NCBI RefSeq assembly: GCF_001571005.1
Contig: NZ_BCST01000005.1
Coordinates: 310,001-374,000 of the forward strand
Reading direction: 5' to 3'
DNA from: Herbiconiux solani NBRC 106740
GTDB taxonomy: Bacteria; Actinomycetota; Actinomycetes; Actinomycetales; Microbacteriaceae
DNA: 64,000 bases
Shown here: positions 26,373-34,921 of the stretch, piece after piece
How positions within the stretch are numbered: position 1 is the stretch's first letter
Layout of the letters: each line of letters begins with the position of its first letter
Translations under genes and position numbers: made by a program
Notes under the pieces: model-generated
Told to the model about the DNA's origin: nothing
Database searches by the model: none
Seen by the model: the letters and a program-made list of their open reading frames with translations, nothing else

Positions 26373-26717
26373 TCAGTCGTCGATCTGCTCGAGCAGCTTC
26401 TTGCTCGCCTTGGCGATGTCGTCGTGCCCGAACTGCGCGGCGCGGCTCTCGAGCGAGATGATGCCACCGCGCCTGACCTTCGAGAAGTCGCCGTAGGGGA
26501 AGCTGTAGCGCCCCTTGGTCTCCTCGGACTTCTCCGAATCGACGCCGAGGTGCCACTTGGCGTACTCGCCCCAGCCGCGCTTCTCGATGAAGGCGTTCTC
26601 CTCCTCGGAGGTCGGGGCCGCCTCGCTCCAGTCGTCGCGTTCGTCACGCACGACCTTCCCGGCCTCGATCAGCTCGCGGGCCTGGCCTACGGCGGTGGTG
26701 TTCAGCTTCACGGACAT
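26373..26717 (-). CDS. Conserved hypothetical protein downstream of alcohol dehydrogenase
   Basis: The 114-residue soluble, charged protein begins MSVKLNTTAVGQARELIEAGK and contains GWGEYAKWHLGVD and KGRYSFPYGDFSKVRR, giving it the look of a conserved small bacterial family whose function I cannot name. The ATG at 26717 is preceded by GAAGGGAGC. It follows the alcohol dehydrogenase with a 28-bp gap and is probably co-transcribed with it. Confidence 0.75.
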   Translation of the reverse strand: MSVKLNTTAVGQARELIEAGKVVRDERDDWSEAAPTSEEENAFIEKRGWGEYAKWHLGVDSEKSEETKGRYSFPYGDFSKVRRGGIISLESRAAQFGHDDIAKASKKLLEQIDD

Positions 26718-26745
26718 GCGGTGCTCCCTTCGCGATCGGCCGCGC

Positions 26746-27921
26746 TCACGGCTTGAGGACGACCTTGATGCAGCCATCCTCCTTCTTCTTGAACACGTCG
26801 TACATGCGGGCCGCGTCCTCGAGCGGCACCTGGTGGGTCACGAGGTCGTCGATGCCCAGCGGGTCGGCCGGGTCCTCGGCCAGCGGCAGCAGCTCGTCGA
26901 GCCAGCGGTGCACGTTGCACTGGCCCATCTTGAGCGTGATGCCCTTGTCGAAGATGGTCATGAACGGCACCGGGTCGGCCGCGCCGGCGTAGACGCCGCT
27001 GAGCGAGACCGTGCCGCCGCGCTTGACCACGTCGAAGGCGAGCATCATCGCGGCGAGCCGGTCGACGCCGACGGTCTCGGCGGCCTTCTTGGCCAGGGCG
27101 TCGGGCAGCAGGCCGGTCGCGAACTGGCCGAAGGCGGCGACGGGGTTGCCGTGCGCCTCCATGCCCACCGCATCCACCACCGCGTCGGGCCCGCGACCCT
27201 CGGTGGCCTCGCGCAGGCGGTCGGCGATGTCGTCGGTGAGGTCGAAGGTCTCGATGCCGTGGCGCTCGGCCATGGCCCGGCGCTCGGGCACCGGGTCGAC
27301 GGCGATCACGCGGTGGCCGAGGTACTTGCCGATGCGTGACGCGAACTGCCCGACCGGGCCGAGGCCGAGCACCGCGAGCACGCCGCCTTCCGGCAGCTCG
27401 CAGTACTGCACGCCCTGCCAGGCGGTGGGGAGGATGTCGGAGAGGAAGAGGTAGCGCTCGTCGGGCAGCTCGGTGCCGACCTTCAGCGCGTTGAAGTCGG
27501 CGAACGGAACCCGGAGGAGTTCGGCCTGCCCGCCGGGGACGGATCCATAGAGCTCGGTGTAGCCGTAGAGCGACGCGCCCGTGCCCGACTTGCGGTTCTG
27601 GGTGGTCTCGCACTGGGTGGTGAGGCCCTTCTGACACATGTAGCAGAAGCCGCACGCGATCACGAAGGGGATGACGACGCGGTCGCCGACCGACAGCGAG
27701 GTGACGCCCGAGCCGACCTCCTCGACGATGCCCATCGGCTCGTGTCCCAGGACGTCGCCCTTGTCGAGGAACGGCCCGAGCACGTCGTAGAGGTGCAGGT
27801 CGGAACCGCAGATCGCGGTGGAGGTGACGCGGATGATCGCATCCGTCGCATCCTGCAGCACCGGGTCGGGGACCTCGTCGACGCGGACCTTCATCGTGCC
27901 TTGCCAGGTGAGTGCTCTCAT
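26746..27921 (-). CDS. Zinc-dependent alcohol dehydrogenase (formaldehyde dehydrogenase-like MDR)
   Basis: The 391-residue medium-chain dehydrogenase has catalytic-zinc residues in STAICGSDLHLYD and GHEPMGIVEEVG, and a structural zinc loop CGFCYMCQKGLTTQC. The NAD site is VLGLGPVGQFASRIGKYLGHRVIAVD. The long insertion around TQNRKSGTGASLYGYTELYGSVPGGQAE and the ending CIKVVLKP match the glutathione-independent formaldehyde/alcohol dehydrogenase subgroup. It oxidises an alcohol or hydrated aldehyde with NAD; the exact substrate is not fixed by sequence. ATG at 27921. Confidence 0.88.
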   Translation of the reverse strand: MRALTWQGTMKVRVDEVPDPVLQDATDAIIRVTSTAICGSDLHLYDVLGPFLDKGDVLGHEPMGIVEEVGSGVTSLSVGDRVVIPFVIACGFCYMCQKGLTTQCETTQNRKSGTGASLYGYTELYGSVPGGQAELLRVPFADFNALKVGTELPDERYLFLSDILPTAWQGVQYCELPEGGVLAVLGLGPVGQFASRIGKYLGHRVIAVDPVPERRAMAERHGIETFDLTDDIADRLREATEGRGPDAVVDAVGMEAHGNPVAAFGQFATGLLPDALAKKAAETVGVDRLAAMMLAFDVVKRGGTVSLSGVYAGAADPVPFMTIFDKGITLKMGQCNVHRWLDELLPLAEDPADPLGIDDLVTHQVPLEDAARMYDVFKKKEDGCIKVVLKP

Positions 27922-28050
27922 ACTCCCGGCTTACCCCGCTCCCGGGATCCCGCAACCCCTGCCCGGGAATTCGCGGGGCACCCGGTGCGGGCTCGCGAGG
28001 TCGGTCGCATGCTGGAGGGAGCATCCGCAGTTCCGACGAAGGAGACGATC

Positions 28051-28341
28051 ATGGCTCTCGAAGCCGACGACCTGGTGCTGCCGCACCGTGGCCTGGAGTA
28101 CACCCTCAGCGGAGGAGCCCCCGAGTGGGCGATCGGGCGTGACGGCGTGCTGTTCGGGTACCTCGTGATCCGCTCGGTCGCGGGCGAGGAGGGCGAGCCC
28201 GTCTACACGACCCGGCTGCCCGACGGCACGATCGGCAACGTCGAGGGCAGCGACTGGGAGCAGATCGTGAAGGCGATGCTGAACGAGGTCGACCCGGCGA
28301 TCCCGGATGCGAGCTCGGGGTCGTCGATGGCGACGCCGTAG
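28051..28341 (+). CDS. Small hypothetical protein
   Basis: The 96-residue acidic protein begins MALEADDLVLPHRGLEYTLS behind a clear GAAGGAGA site. No membrane segment or known motif is seen. It ends 4 bp from the convergent glycosyltransferase gene. Function unknown; codon use matches neighbours, supporting a real gene. Confidence 0.6.
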   Translation: MALEADDLVLPHRGLEYTLSGGAPEWAIGRDGVLFGYLVIRSVAGEEGEPVYTTRLPDGTIGNVEGSDWEQIVKAMLNEVDPAIPDASSGSSMATP

Positions 28342-28345
28342 CGCT

Positions 28346-29086
28346 TCAGGCGGACGTCGCTTCTTCGACCAGGTTGCGCAGGTAGCCGGCGAAGCCGCCG
28401 GGGGTGCGGCCGGTGAGGCGTGACGAGGTGATCACGACGGAGTCGCCTAGGTCGGCGATCACGGGTGCCGATGCATCCGTACTCGGTGTCGGCGCGATCT
28501 GGGCCGCCATCGTCTCGATCGCGCGCACCAGCGCCACGTCCTCGCCGTCGCGGAGAGGCGGGAAGCCGCCGGCCGCGAGGTAGGCGTCGGCGCGCACCCC
28601 GAGGTTCGCGCCGTAGACATGGCGGGCGCCGCGCACGTGCGCGTGCCGCCACGACTCGAGCACCGAACGGGGGGCGCCGTCGCCCTGGGGCTCGACCGCT
28701 CCGAGGGCGACGAGCGCCCCGGTCTTCGCGGCCTCGTACTGGTCGAGCAGCCACGACTGGGGCACGAGGCTGTCGCCGTCTGTGCTGCAGATCCAGTGCT
28801 CGCCGGGGTTCTCGACCTCTTCGAGCACGCGCGCGAACCCGGCGGCGCGGGCACGGCCGACGTTCTGCACGTCGACCTCGATCACGTCGATCCGGTCTTC
28901 GGCGGCGAACTGTAGGGCGATCTCGCGTGAGGCGTCGGTGCAGTCATCGAGCACCACGACGACCCGGCTGCAGACCGGGGCGTGCCGCTGCAGCGCACGC
29001 CGGCTCGCGAGCACGGCCTCGAGGGTCGACTCGAGGCGCTGCTCCTCATTGCGCACCGGGATGACGACGTCGACGGCGGCGATCAT
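28346..29086 (-). CDS. Family 2 glycosyltransferase
   Basis: The 246-residue protein has a GT-A start VDVVIPVRNEEQRLESTLEAVL, the second-strand VVVVLDDCTDASREIA, and a DxD-like STDGDSLVP. No membrane helix is present. ATG at 29086 overlaps the TGA of the upstream deacetylase/methyltransferase gene (ATGA), making it the third gene of a coupled operon. It probably transfers a sugar to a product made by the two upstream enzymes; donor and acceptor are unknown. Confidence 0.88.
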   Translation of the reverse strand: MIAAVDVVIPVRNEEQRLESTLEAVLASRRALQRHAPVCSRVVVVLDDCTDASREIALQFAAEDRIDVIEVDVQNVGRARAAGFARVLEEVENPGEHWICSTDGDSLVPQSWLLDQYEAAKTGALVALGAVEPQGDGAPRSVLESWRHAHVRGARHVYGANLGVRADAYLAAGGFPPLRDGEDVALVRAIETMAAQIAPTPSTDASAPVIADLGDSVVITSSRLTGRTPGGFAGYLRNLVEEATSA

Positions 29087-30627
29087 ACGATCCCCTCCCG
29101 ACGGGCGACCGAGACGGCGGGGCGGGGCACGAGCACGTCGAGCACGAAGTCCTCCTCCTCGTGCCGCACAAGGCGGTCGAACTCGGGGCGGTCGGCGAAC
29201 CGGGCGTGCACGCCGTCGCCGGAGAAGGGCCGGCCCTCGACCGGATGCCGCCAGTGGCAGAGCACGAACGCCCCGCCGGGTGGCAGGATGCGCGCGACCC
29301 GCTCGGCCAGCAGGTCGAGTTCGGCGGGTTCGAGGTAGTAGCCGAGTTCGGAGAGCACCACGAGATCGAAGCCGCCGTCGGGCCAGTCGGCGGGGATGTG
29401 CATCCGTTCGAAGCGGGCCTTCGGGAGGTCGGCGTTGCGGGCGCGGGCCCGGTCGAGGGCGCGCTCGGAGACGTCGACGCCGAGGAAACGGTCGCGCGTG
29501 CGGCCGGCGAGCTCGCGCGAGAGCACCCCGGTGGAGCAGCCGAGCTCGAGCACCGAGCCGTAGTCGCGGTCGGGCAGGGAGGCCAGCAGCACGGCCCGTT
29601 TGCGCTCTTCGTACCAGCGGGTCTCGAAGCCCCAGGGGTCGTCGGCGCGGGTGTGGAGCTGCTCGAACCAGGCGTCGAGGGCGGCGGGGTCGTGGGTGGC
29701 GGGGCCTGGGGTGTCCTGGGTGTCCTGGGTTGCTCGGGTGGCTCGGGTGGCTCGGGTGGCTTGCGACTCGGCGGGCCGGATGCCGGGCTGGGCGTCGAAG
29801 AAGACCTCGAGCGGGCGGCGGAAGTGCGCGAGCATCCCCTCGTGCAGCAGAACCTCGTCGCCGGGCAGGCCGCTGAGCGGTTCGACCTGGGTGGCGTGGA
29901 GTGTCAGGGCGCGCTCCTTGGCGCCGAGCGCGCTCTCGGCGAGCGGAACGACGACCGCGTCCTGCCAGGGCAGGTCGCTCGGCGCGCCCCAGTGCCAGGC
30001 CCAGACGGGGTAGCCCCAGACGAGCACGGCGGCGGGGGTGCGGTCGTCACCCGTCCCTGTGGTGGCTGCCGCCTGGGCCGGCTGGGCTGCCCGGGCCGGC
30101 TGGGCTGCCGCCTGGGCGGCCTGTGCCGCGGCGGCGTGGTCGGGGTGGCGGTCGCCCGACCACGGGGTGACCACCAAGGTCGTGTCGGGGTCGGCTCCGG
30201 AGGGGGTGCCGACCGCGGTGGCGATCGCATCCTGGAGGGTCGCGAGGTGCTCCGGCTCGCTGACCTGGCCATCAGGGAAGCGCAGGAAGTGCACCTGCGC
30301 GCCCGGGTCGAGGGCCTCCACGGCGGCGAGGGTCTCGGCCTCGCGCAGGTGGGCGAGCTGGTCGGGGCGGTGGGTCGACGAGTCGGGGTGCGAGGCCTCT
30401 CCCGACGTGGCCACGATCACGGTGGTGCGCACTCCGGCGGCGTAGGCGGTCGCGAGGAGTCCGCCGGCGCCGAGCGTCTCGTCGTCCGGATGCGCCGACA
30501 CGACCACGAGGTGCGCGACCTCGGCGAAGAACCCCGCGCCGATCTGCCGGAGCTCCCCGCGCATCCGCTCGATCGCGGCGGCCCAGTCGGCCTCGGCGGT
30601 CCCCTCGTCCTGGTGCAGGAAGGTCAT
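29083..30627 (-). CDS. Bifunctional PIG-L deacetylase / SAM-dependent methyltransferase
   Basis: The 514-residue protein fuses a PIG-L (LmbE) deacetylase domain, with H46-P-D-D-E and H161-P-D-H zinc motifs, to a class I methyltransferase domain (VLELGCSTGVLSREL at about 359, FLGVDVSERALDRAR). A linker of low complexity (ATRATRATRATQDTQDT, about residues 290-306) is encoded by 9-bp tandem units at 29711-29764, and a second Ala/Gln/Pro-rich loop follows HPDH. ATG at 30627 overlaps the stop of the upstream gene. The enzyme should remove an N-acyl group from a sugar-like substrate and methylate it or a related product. The pathway is unknown. Confidence 0.9.
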   Translation of the reverse strand: MTFLHQDEGTAEADWAAAIERMRGELRQIGAGFFAEVAHLVVVSAHPDDETLGAGGLLATAYAAGVRTTVIVATSGEASHPDSSTHRPDQLAHLREAETLAAVEALDPGAQVHFLRFPDGQVSEPEHLATLQDAIATAVGTPSGADPDTTLVVTPWSGDRHPDHAAAAQAAQAAAQPARAAQPAQAAATTGTGDDRTPAAVLVWGYPVWAWHWGAPSDLPWQDAVVVPLAESALGAKERALTLHATQVEPLSGLPGDEVLLHEGMLAHFRRPLEVFFDAQPGIRPAESQATRATRATRATQDTQDTPGPATHDPAALDAWFEQLHTRADDPWGFETRWYEERKRAVLLASLPDRDYGSVLELGCSTGVLSRELAGRTRDRFLGVDVSERALDRARARNADLPKARFERMHIPADWPDGGFDLVVLSELGYYLEPAELDLLAERVARILPPGGAFVLCHWRHPVEGRPFSGDGVHARFADRPEFDRLVRHEEEDFVLDVLVPRPAVSVARREGIV

Positions 30628-31880
30628 CGCGCTCCCCCGTCTTCTGCGGAACCCCGGGCGGCATTGTTCTCGGCCTCGACGAGGAGGCGGCCGAGGCGGG
30701 CCTCGTCGCGGGCACCGTGATCCTGGAGGAGGTAGAGCTCGAGGTCGGCGACCCGAGCGGCGTACCCGGCGTCGGTCGCCAGCGGGGCGGGGCCGAGGGC
30801 GCGGGCGGCTTCGCGCAGCACCGTCTCGGCGGCCTGCCGCACCACCGTACGGGTGACCTGGGCGAGCACGGCGGCCTCCCCGCGGTCCAGGCCTGGGGGC
30901 GCCTCCGCGCGGTCGAGGGCAGCGGGCGCCCCGGCTGCGACGGGCACGTCCCCGGGGTTGAGGGCGATCGCGGCGGGCGCGGCGGCGGCGGCCGCGAATG
31001 CCCCATCCGTGCGCCCGGCGGTGGGCACGCCGGCGAGGTCGACGGCGCGGGCGGCCGCGGCCAGGACAGCACGGGCCGCCGTCAGGGCAGCGGTCGCGCG
31101 GCCGGCGTGGAGGGCCGAGAGGTCGTCGGCCTTGCGCACGGCCGCGTCGAGGATGCGGCGCTGCACGCCGAGAGCTCCGCCGAACCAGCAGGCGGCGACG
31201 CCGATGCCGCCCCACTCGAAGCCGGCGCGTTCGAGATACCACCCCGTCGCCCCGACCGGAACCGCGGGCACCCGATCGAAGTCGGCCGGCCCACTCGGAA
31301 CCTCGGGGAACCCGCGGGCCACCCACGCCTCGTCGTGCACCGTCACTCCGGGCACGCCGAGCGCGACCGCGAAGAGTCGCCGACCCCCGTCGACGTGCGC
31401 GGTGACCAGCGCGTGGCTCAGTCGCCCGGCCAGGGAGCACCAGGGCTTGGTGCCCTCGAGGAGCCAGCCCCGCGCATCCGGAACCGCCGTCAACCGCACC
31501 CCCGGCCCCTCGGCCGCGAACACGCCCCAGGTGCTGTCGGGGCCGGCGCCGATCGTCGCCAGATCGACCGGATCGGGGCACTCGTCGAGGATCGCGAGTG
31601 CGTCGAGGTGCGGCTCGACGATGCGGGCGACGGTGACGTCGGCCGATCCGAGGGTGGCGAGGGCCTCGAGGTAGCCGGCCATGCCGGTCGTGGGCCGCGG
31701 AGTCGTGGCGCCGAGTCGGCTCGCCAGGGCGAGCGCGGGATCGACGATGTCGTCGTCACTCGCCGATCCACCCGGCGCGTCAGCGCGCACCCCGATCGCG
31801 ACCGCCTCGTCGTACAGGGCGGTCAGGCGGGAGTCGTCGCGCCCGTCGAGTGTCACAGCCGCGCGTTCCATCGTCACCAT
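30624..31880 (-). CDS. Acyl-CoA dehydrogenase-like flavoprotein
   Basis: The 418-residue protein shows the central acyl-CoA dehydrogenase beta domain (TWGVFAAEG, GWLLEGTKPWCSLAGRLSHALVTA, FAVALGVPGVTVHDEAWVARG) and a helical C-terminal bundle with VRQAAETVLREAARALGPAPLATDAGYAARVADLELYLLQDHG. The N-terminal region is divergent. First gene of a three-gene operon (ATGA overlaps on both junctions) with the PIG-L/methyltransferase fusion and a glycosyltransferase, so its substrate is probably not a fatty acyl-CoA from beta-oxidation. ATG at 31880; a second in-frame ATG is at 31871. Confidence 0.82.
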   Translation of the reverse strand: MVTMERAAVTLDGRDDSRLTALYDEAVAIGVRADAPGGSASDDDIVDPALALASRLGATTPRPTTGMAGYLEALATLGSADVTVARIVEPHLDALAILDECPDPVDLATIGAGPDSTWGVFAAEGPGVRLTAVPDARGWLLEGTKPWCSLAGRLSHALVTAHVDGGRRLFAVALGVPGVTVHDEAWVARGFPEVPSGPADFDRVPAVPVGATGWYLERAGFEWGGIGVAACWFGGALGVQRRILDAAVRKADDLSALHAGRATAALTAARAVLAAAARAVDLAGVPTAGRTDGAFAAAAAAPAAIALNPGDVPVAAGAPAALDRAEAPPGLDRGEAAVLAQVTRTVVRQAAETVLREAARALGPAPLATDAGYAARVADLELYLLQDHGARDEARLGRLLVEAENNAARGSAEDGGAR

Positions 31881-31925
31881 CCGCTCTCGTTCCGTCCGAC
31901 CCGCGCGAACGGCCCGGGTCTGTGA

Positions 31926-31992
31926 CGAACGGGCTGCTGAGAGTGGTCATGCGTGCACTGTGCACACGAAGCGGCCCTCAGCAGCCCGTTCG
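31926..31992. repeat. 67-bp dyad: 16-bp perfect inverted repeat with palindromic centre
   Basis: CGAACGGGCTGCTGAG (31926-31941) is exactly inverted at 31977-31992. The centre, 31953-31965, is GTGCAC-T-GTGCAC, itself symmetric. It lies in the 254-bp region between the divergent acyl-CoA-dehydrogenase-like operon and the cyclotransferase gene. No T tract follows, so an operator or recombination site is more likely than a terminator. Confidence 0.6.
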
Positions 31993-32134
31993 AACGGACC
32001 CCTCGGCCCGGAACAGTTGCTGTCAACCCAACTCCCCTCGATCCGCCCTCCCAACCCCTTGACAGGGGATGCCCATCCGCCGAGCTCAACCCCTTGACAC
32101 TGTGCCTCGGCGCGGTCCTCCCTAGGCTGAAGCC

Positions 32135-32503
32135 ATGACCGACGCGGCCGACGTCCTCCTCTTCTCGTACGGAACCCTCCGCCAGCCCGAGGTGCAGCTC
32201 GCCACCTTCGGCCGCCTGCTCGAGGGGCGGGATACGGCGGTGGTGGGGTTCCGGCTGGAGTGGCTCACGATCACCGACCCCGCGGTCATCGCCACGAGCG
32301 GCAGCGATCGCCACCCCCTCCTCGTGCCGCTCGCCGACGGCGCCGCCCCGGATGCGGCGACAGGGTCGGTGGCCGGCACCGTCTTCCGCGTCACGCCCGC
32401 CGAGCTGGATGCCGCCGACGAGTACGAGGTCGACGACTACGTGCGGGTCCGAGTCCCGCTCGACACGGGCGAGGAGGCCTGGGTGTACGTCTTCGCGGGC
32501 TGA
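32135..32503 (+). CDS. Gamma-glutamylcyclotransferase (AIG2-like)
   Basis: The 122-residue protein has the family start VLLFSYGTLRQPEVQ (YGTL substrate loop) and the catalytic Glu in AELDAADEYEVDDYVRVRV. Length is normal. Such enzymes act on gamma-glutamyl amines or amino acids to release 5-oxoproline. TAGGCT-gaagcc directly before the ATG at 32135 suggests a leaderless transcript. Confidence 0.88.
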   Translation: MTDAADVLLFSYGTLRQPEVQLATFGRLLEGRDTAVVGFRLEWLTITDPAVIATSGSDRHPLLVPLADGAAPDAATGSVAGTVFRVTPAELDAADEYEVDDYVRVRVPLDTGEEAWVYVFAG

Positions 32504-32528
32504 CGGGGCGCGTCCCGCCCGAGTCACC

Positions 32529-33242
32529 TCAGGCCGGGCGGATGGTCGTCGTGACGTCGACGATGCTGGGCTCGGAGGGGGCCGAGCCGAAGCCGAACCG
32601 CACCGGCGGGTCGAGTGGGGCGAACGCCCCGAGGTCGACACCGTCGAGCGTCGCCGAGGCCCACGCGATGCGGCGCACGACCGTCACCCCGTAGAACTCG
32701 CGTCGTCCGCCGCCGGCCGTGCCCGCGGTGCGCACACCGGCCATCACCCTTCGCGCGATCGGGTCGATCGCCGACAACCACACCGGCGAGGTCGCGACCA
32801 CCTGCGGAACCGCCCGCAGCAACCGCCCGAGCCCCGACACCTCCCCCACCCGGAGGCGCACCGCCAGCATCCCGTCGCCGGAAGCGCCCGAGTCGGCGTC
32901 GACGGCCAGGCCGCCCGCGACGCGCCGCAGGCGCACGGGCACCACCCGCACCTCGTCGAAGCGGTAGGTCGAGGCGATGAAGTCCGCGGTCTCGGGAGTC
33001 GGCGCGAACAGGGTGCGGTGACCCGTCGCATCCTCGACCATCAGATCGGCGAACGACCCGAACGGCGACCGCTGCCACATGCCCACCACGATCCGGGTGC
33101 CCGACGCGGTGCCGAACCCGGCGATCCGCCCCGAGAACCGCACCGACCGCCCCAACAGACCCGCACCCGAACCCGAACCACCATCCACGCCAGAAGCACT
33201 ACCCACGCCAGAACCACCACTCACGCCAGAACCTCCGCTCAT
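32529..33242 (-). CDS. Hypothetical protein coupled to the XRE-cupin regulator
   Basis: The 237-residue protein begins with a Gly/Ser-rich segment (SGVSGGSGVGSASG-like) encoded by short imperfect repeats. It continues as a soluble beta-rich domain (RIVVGMWQRSPFGSFADLMVEDATG, RVVPVRLRRVAGGLAVDAD). This resembles actinobacterial proteins of unknown role. The ATG at 33242 overlaps the stop of the regulator gene (ATGA), so the two are co-translated. Confidence 0.7.
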   Translation of the reverse strand: MSGGSGVSGGSGVGSASGVDGGSGSGAGLLGRSVRFSGRIAGFGTASGTRIVVGMWQRSPFGSFADLMVEDATGHRTLFAPTPETADFIASTYRFDEVRVVPVRLRRVAGGLAVDADSGASGDGMLAVRLRVGEVSGLGRLLRAVPQVVATSPVWLSAIDPIARRVMAGVRTAGTAGGGRREFYGVTVVRRIAWASATLDGVDLGAFAPLDPPVRFGFGSAPSEPSIVDVTTTIRPA

Positions 33243-33820
33243 CGCCCGACCCTCCGGCCCGGCTCGGTCTGCGCCCGCACGTGGATCCGCTCTCCGTCGC
33301 GGCTGAAGATCGCCATCAGCTCCACCGGATCGTCGTCGGCGTTGCCCACCCAGTGCGGGATGCGCGTGGCGAACTCCGCCGCCTCCCCCGGCTTCAGCAC
33401 CAGGTCGTGGTCGCCGAGCAGCAGCCGCAGTCGCCCGCTCATCACGTACAGCCACTCGAAGCCGTCGTGGGTGCGCTGCACCGGCTCCTCGCCGACGGGC
33501 GTGATGACCATCCGCACGGTCTGCATCGGCGAGTTCTCCTTCGACAGCAGCTGCATCTCGCGCCCCGCCCGGTGACTCGACCGCGACCGGATGCGCGGGT
33601 CGGGCACCACGTCGGCCACCAGCTCGTCGAGCGTGATCTCCAGCGCCGCCGTCAGCGGGATCAGCAGCTCGAGGTTCGGCTGCCGCTTCCCCGCCTCCAG
33701 GCGCGAGATCGTGCTCGCCGAAATGCCCGTCTCGGCGGCGAGCGCGGCGAGCGTCACGTCGCGCGAGGTGCGGGCGGCGCGGAGTCGCGCCCCGATCCGG
33801 ACGCCCTGCGAATCATCCAT
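33239..33820 (-). CDS. XRE-family regulator with C-terminal cupin domain
   Basis: The 193-residue protein has an HTH (RDVTLAALAAETGISASTISRLEAGKRQPNLELLIPLT, about 20-58) and a cupin domain (about 105-180: THDGFEWLYVMSGRLRLLLGDHDLVLKPGEAAEF, IPHWVGNADDDPVEL). Such proteins sense a small ligand and repress neighbouring genes. It is divergent from a thioredoxin-reductase-like gene across 57 bp, the likely target. ATG at 33820. Confidence 0.9.
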   Translation of the reverse strand: MDDSQGVRIGARLRAARTSRDVTLAALAAETGISASTISRLEAGKRQPNLELLIPLTAALEITLDELVADVVPDPRIRSRSSHRAGREMQLLSKENSPMQTVRMVITPVGEEPVQRTHDGFEWLYVMSGRLRLLLGDHDLVLKPGEAAEFATRIPHWVGNADDDPVELMAIFSRDGERIHVRAQTEPGRRVGR

Positions 33821-33877
33821 CTTGCCATTCCAGCACACTTGTTTGCAGTTCGGTACCCCCGCCGCGAGGCTTGACCC

Positions 33878-34912
33878 ATGGACCAGAACATGGACGAGAA
33901 CATGCAGGACACCACCCCCGAGAACACCGACGCACCCCTCGACGGATCGCACTGGGACGTGGTCGTCGTCGGCGGCGGTGCGGGCGGCCTGAACGCGGCC
34001 CTCGTGCTCGCCCGAGCGCGCCGGAGCGTGCTCGTGATCGACGCCGGCCTCCCGCGCAACCGCTTCGCCGCGCACATGCACGGCTTCCTCACCCGCGACG
34101 GATTCCCGCCCGGCGAACTGCTCGAACTGGGCCGCGCCGAAGTGCTCGGCTACGGGGCGACGATCGTCGAGGCGCGCGCGACGACGGTCACGGGCGAGGC
34201 CGGCGACTTCGAGGTCGTGCTCGACGACGGCCGCGCCGTGCACGCGCGGCGGCTCGTCGTCGCGACCGGCCTCCGCGACGTGCTGCCCGAGCTCGACGGA
34301 CTCGCCGAGCAGTGGGGCCGCGGCGCGGTGGCCTGCCCGTACTGCGACGGCTGGGAGGTGCGCGACCGCCGCATCGGCGTGCTCGCCTCGGGCCCCATGA
34401 GCGTGCACCAGGCGATGCTCGTGCGGCAGTGGTCGGCCGACGTCACGGTCGTCAGCAGCGCGGTAGCCGAGTTCGACCCCGAGGTGCGGGCCGGCCTCGC
34501 CGCACGCGGCACGAAGGTGATCGAGACGGATGCGGCCGCGGTGCTCGAAGACGCCGACGGCGTGCTGACCGGCCTGCGCCTGGTCGACGGCTCGGTCGTC
34601 GAGCTCGACGCGCTCTTCGTGGGCTCGCGACCCACGGCCAACGACGACCTGCTCGAGCAGCTCGGAGCCGCGCGCACGGCGGGACCGATGGGCGAGTGGG
34701 TCGAGTCCGACCCCACCGGGCGCACCTCGGTTCCGGGCGTCTGGGTCGCCGGCAACTCGGCGAACCCGGGGGCGCTCGTGATCGTCGCGGCAGCCGGCGG
34801 AGTCATGGCGGCGACCATGATCAACGCCGACCTCGTGGCCGACGACACGCGTCTCGCGCTGGCGGCCGTCGCCGACGCCGGTACCGTGACCACCGCCGCC
34901 GCCGCCGCCTGA
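33878..34912 (+). CDS. Thioredoxin-reductase-like NAD(P)/FAD oxidoreductase
   Basis: The 344-residue protein has an N-terminal acidic extension, FAD motif DVVVVGGGAGGLNAALVLARA, the redox pair CPYC (ACPYCDGWEV), an NADPH-side region IGVLASGPMSVHQAML, and the FAD end GVWVAGNSANPGALVIVAAAGGVMAA. The VSSAV segment after the second Rossmann fold suggests relaxed NADPH specificity. It probably reduces disulfides or a flavin-linked substrate. The divergent XRE-cupin regulator is its likely repressor. ATG at 33878. Confidence 0.88.
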   Translation: MDQNMDENMQDTTPENTDAPLDGSHWDVVVVGGGAGGLNAALVLARARRSVLVIDAGLPRNRFAAHMHGFLTRDGFPPGELLELGRAEVLGYGATIVEARATTVTGEAGDFEVVLDDGRAVHARRLVVATGLRDVLPELDGLAEQWGRGAVACPYCDGWEVRDRRIGVLASGPMSVHQAMLVRQWSADVTVVSSAVAEFDPEVRAGLAARGTKVIETDAAAVLEDADGVLTGLRLVDGSVVELDALFVGSRPTANDDLLEQLGAARTAGPMGEWVESDPTGRTSVPGVWVAGNSANPGALVIVAAAGGVMAATMINADLVADDTRLALAAVADAGTVTTAAAAA

Positions 34913-34921
34913 ACGGAGTTT

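Noticed and set aside
29711-29764. CRISPR-like array
   Set aside because: Short in-frame repeats without spacers, inside a coding sequence; no cas genes in the window.
32059-32099. Two TTGACA boxes (each in CAACCCCTTGACA) as -35 elements for the cyclotransferase gene
   Set aside because: The distance from the second one to TAGGCT is 23 bp, too long for a normal promoter, and no other -10 box fits. Kept only as a short direct repeat.
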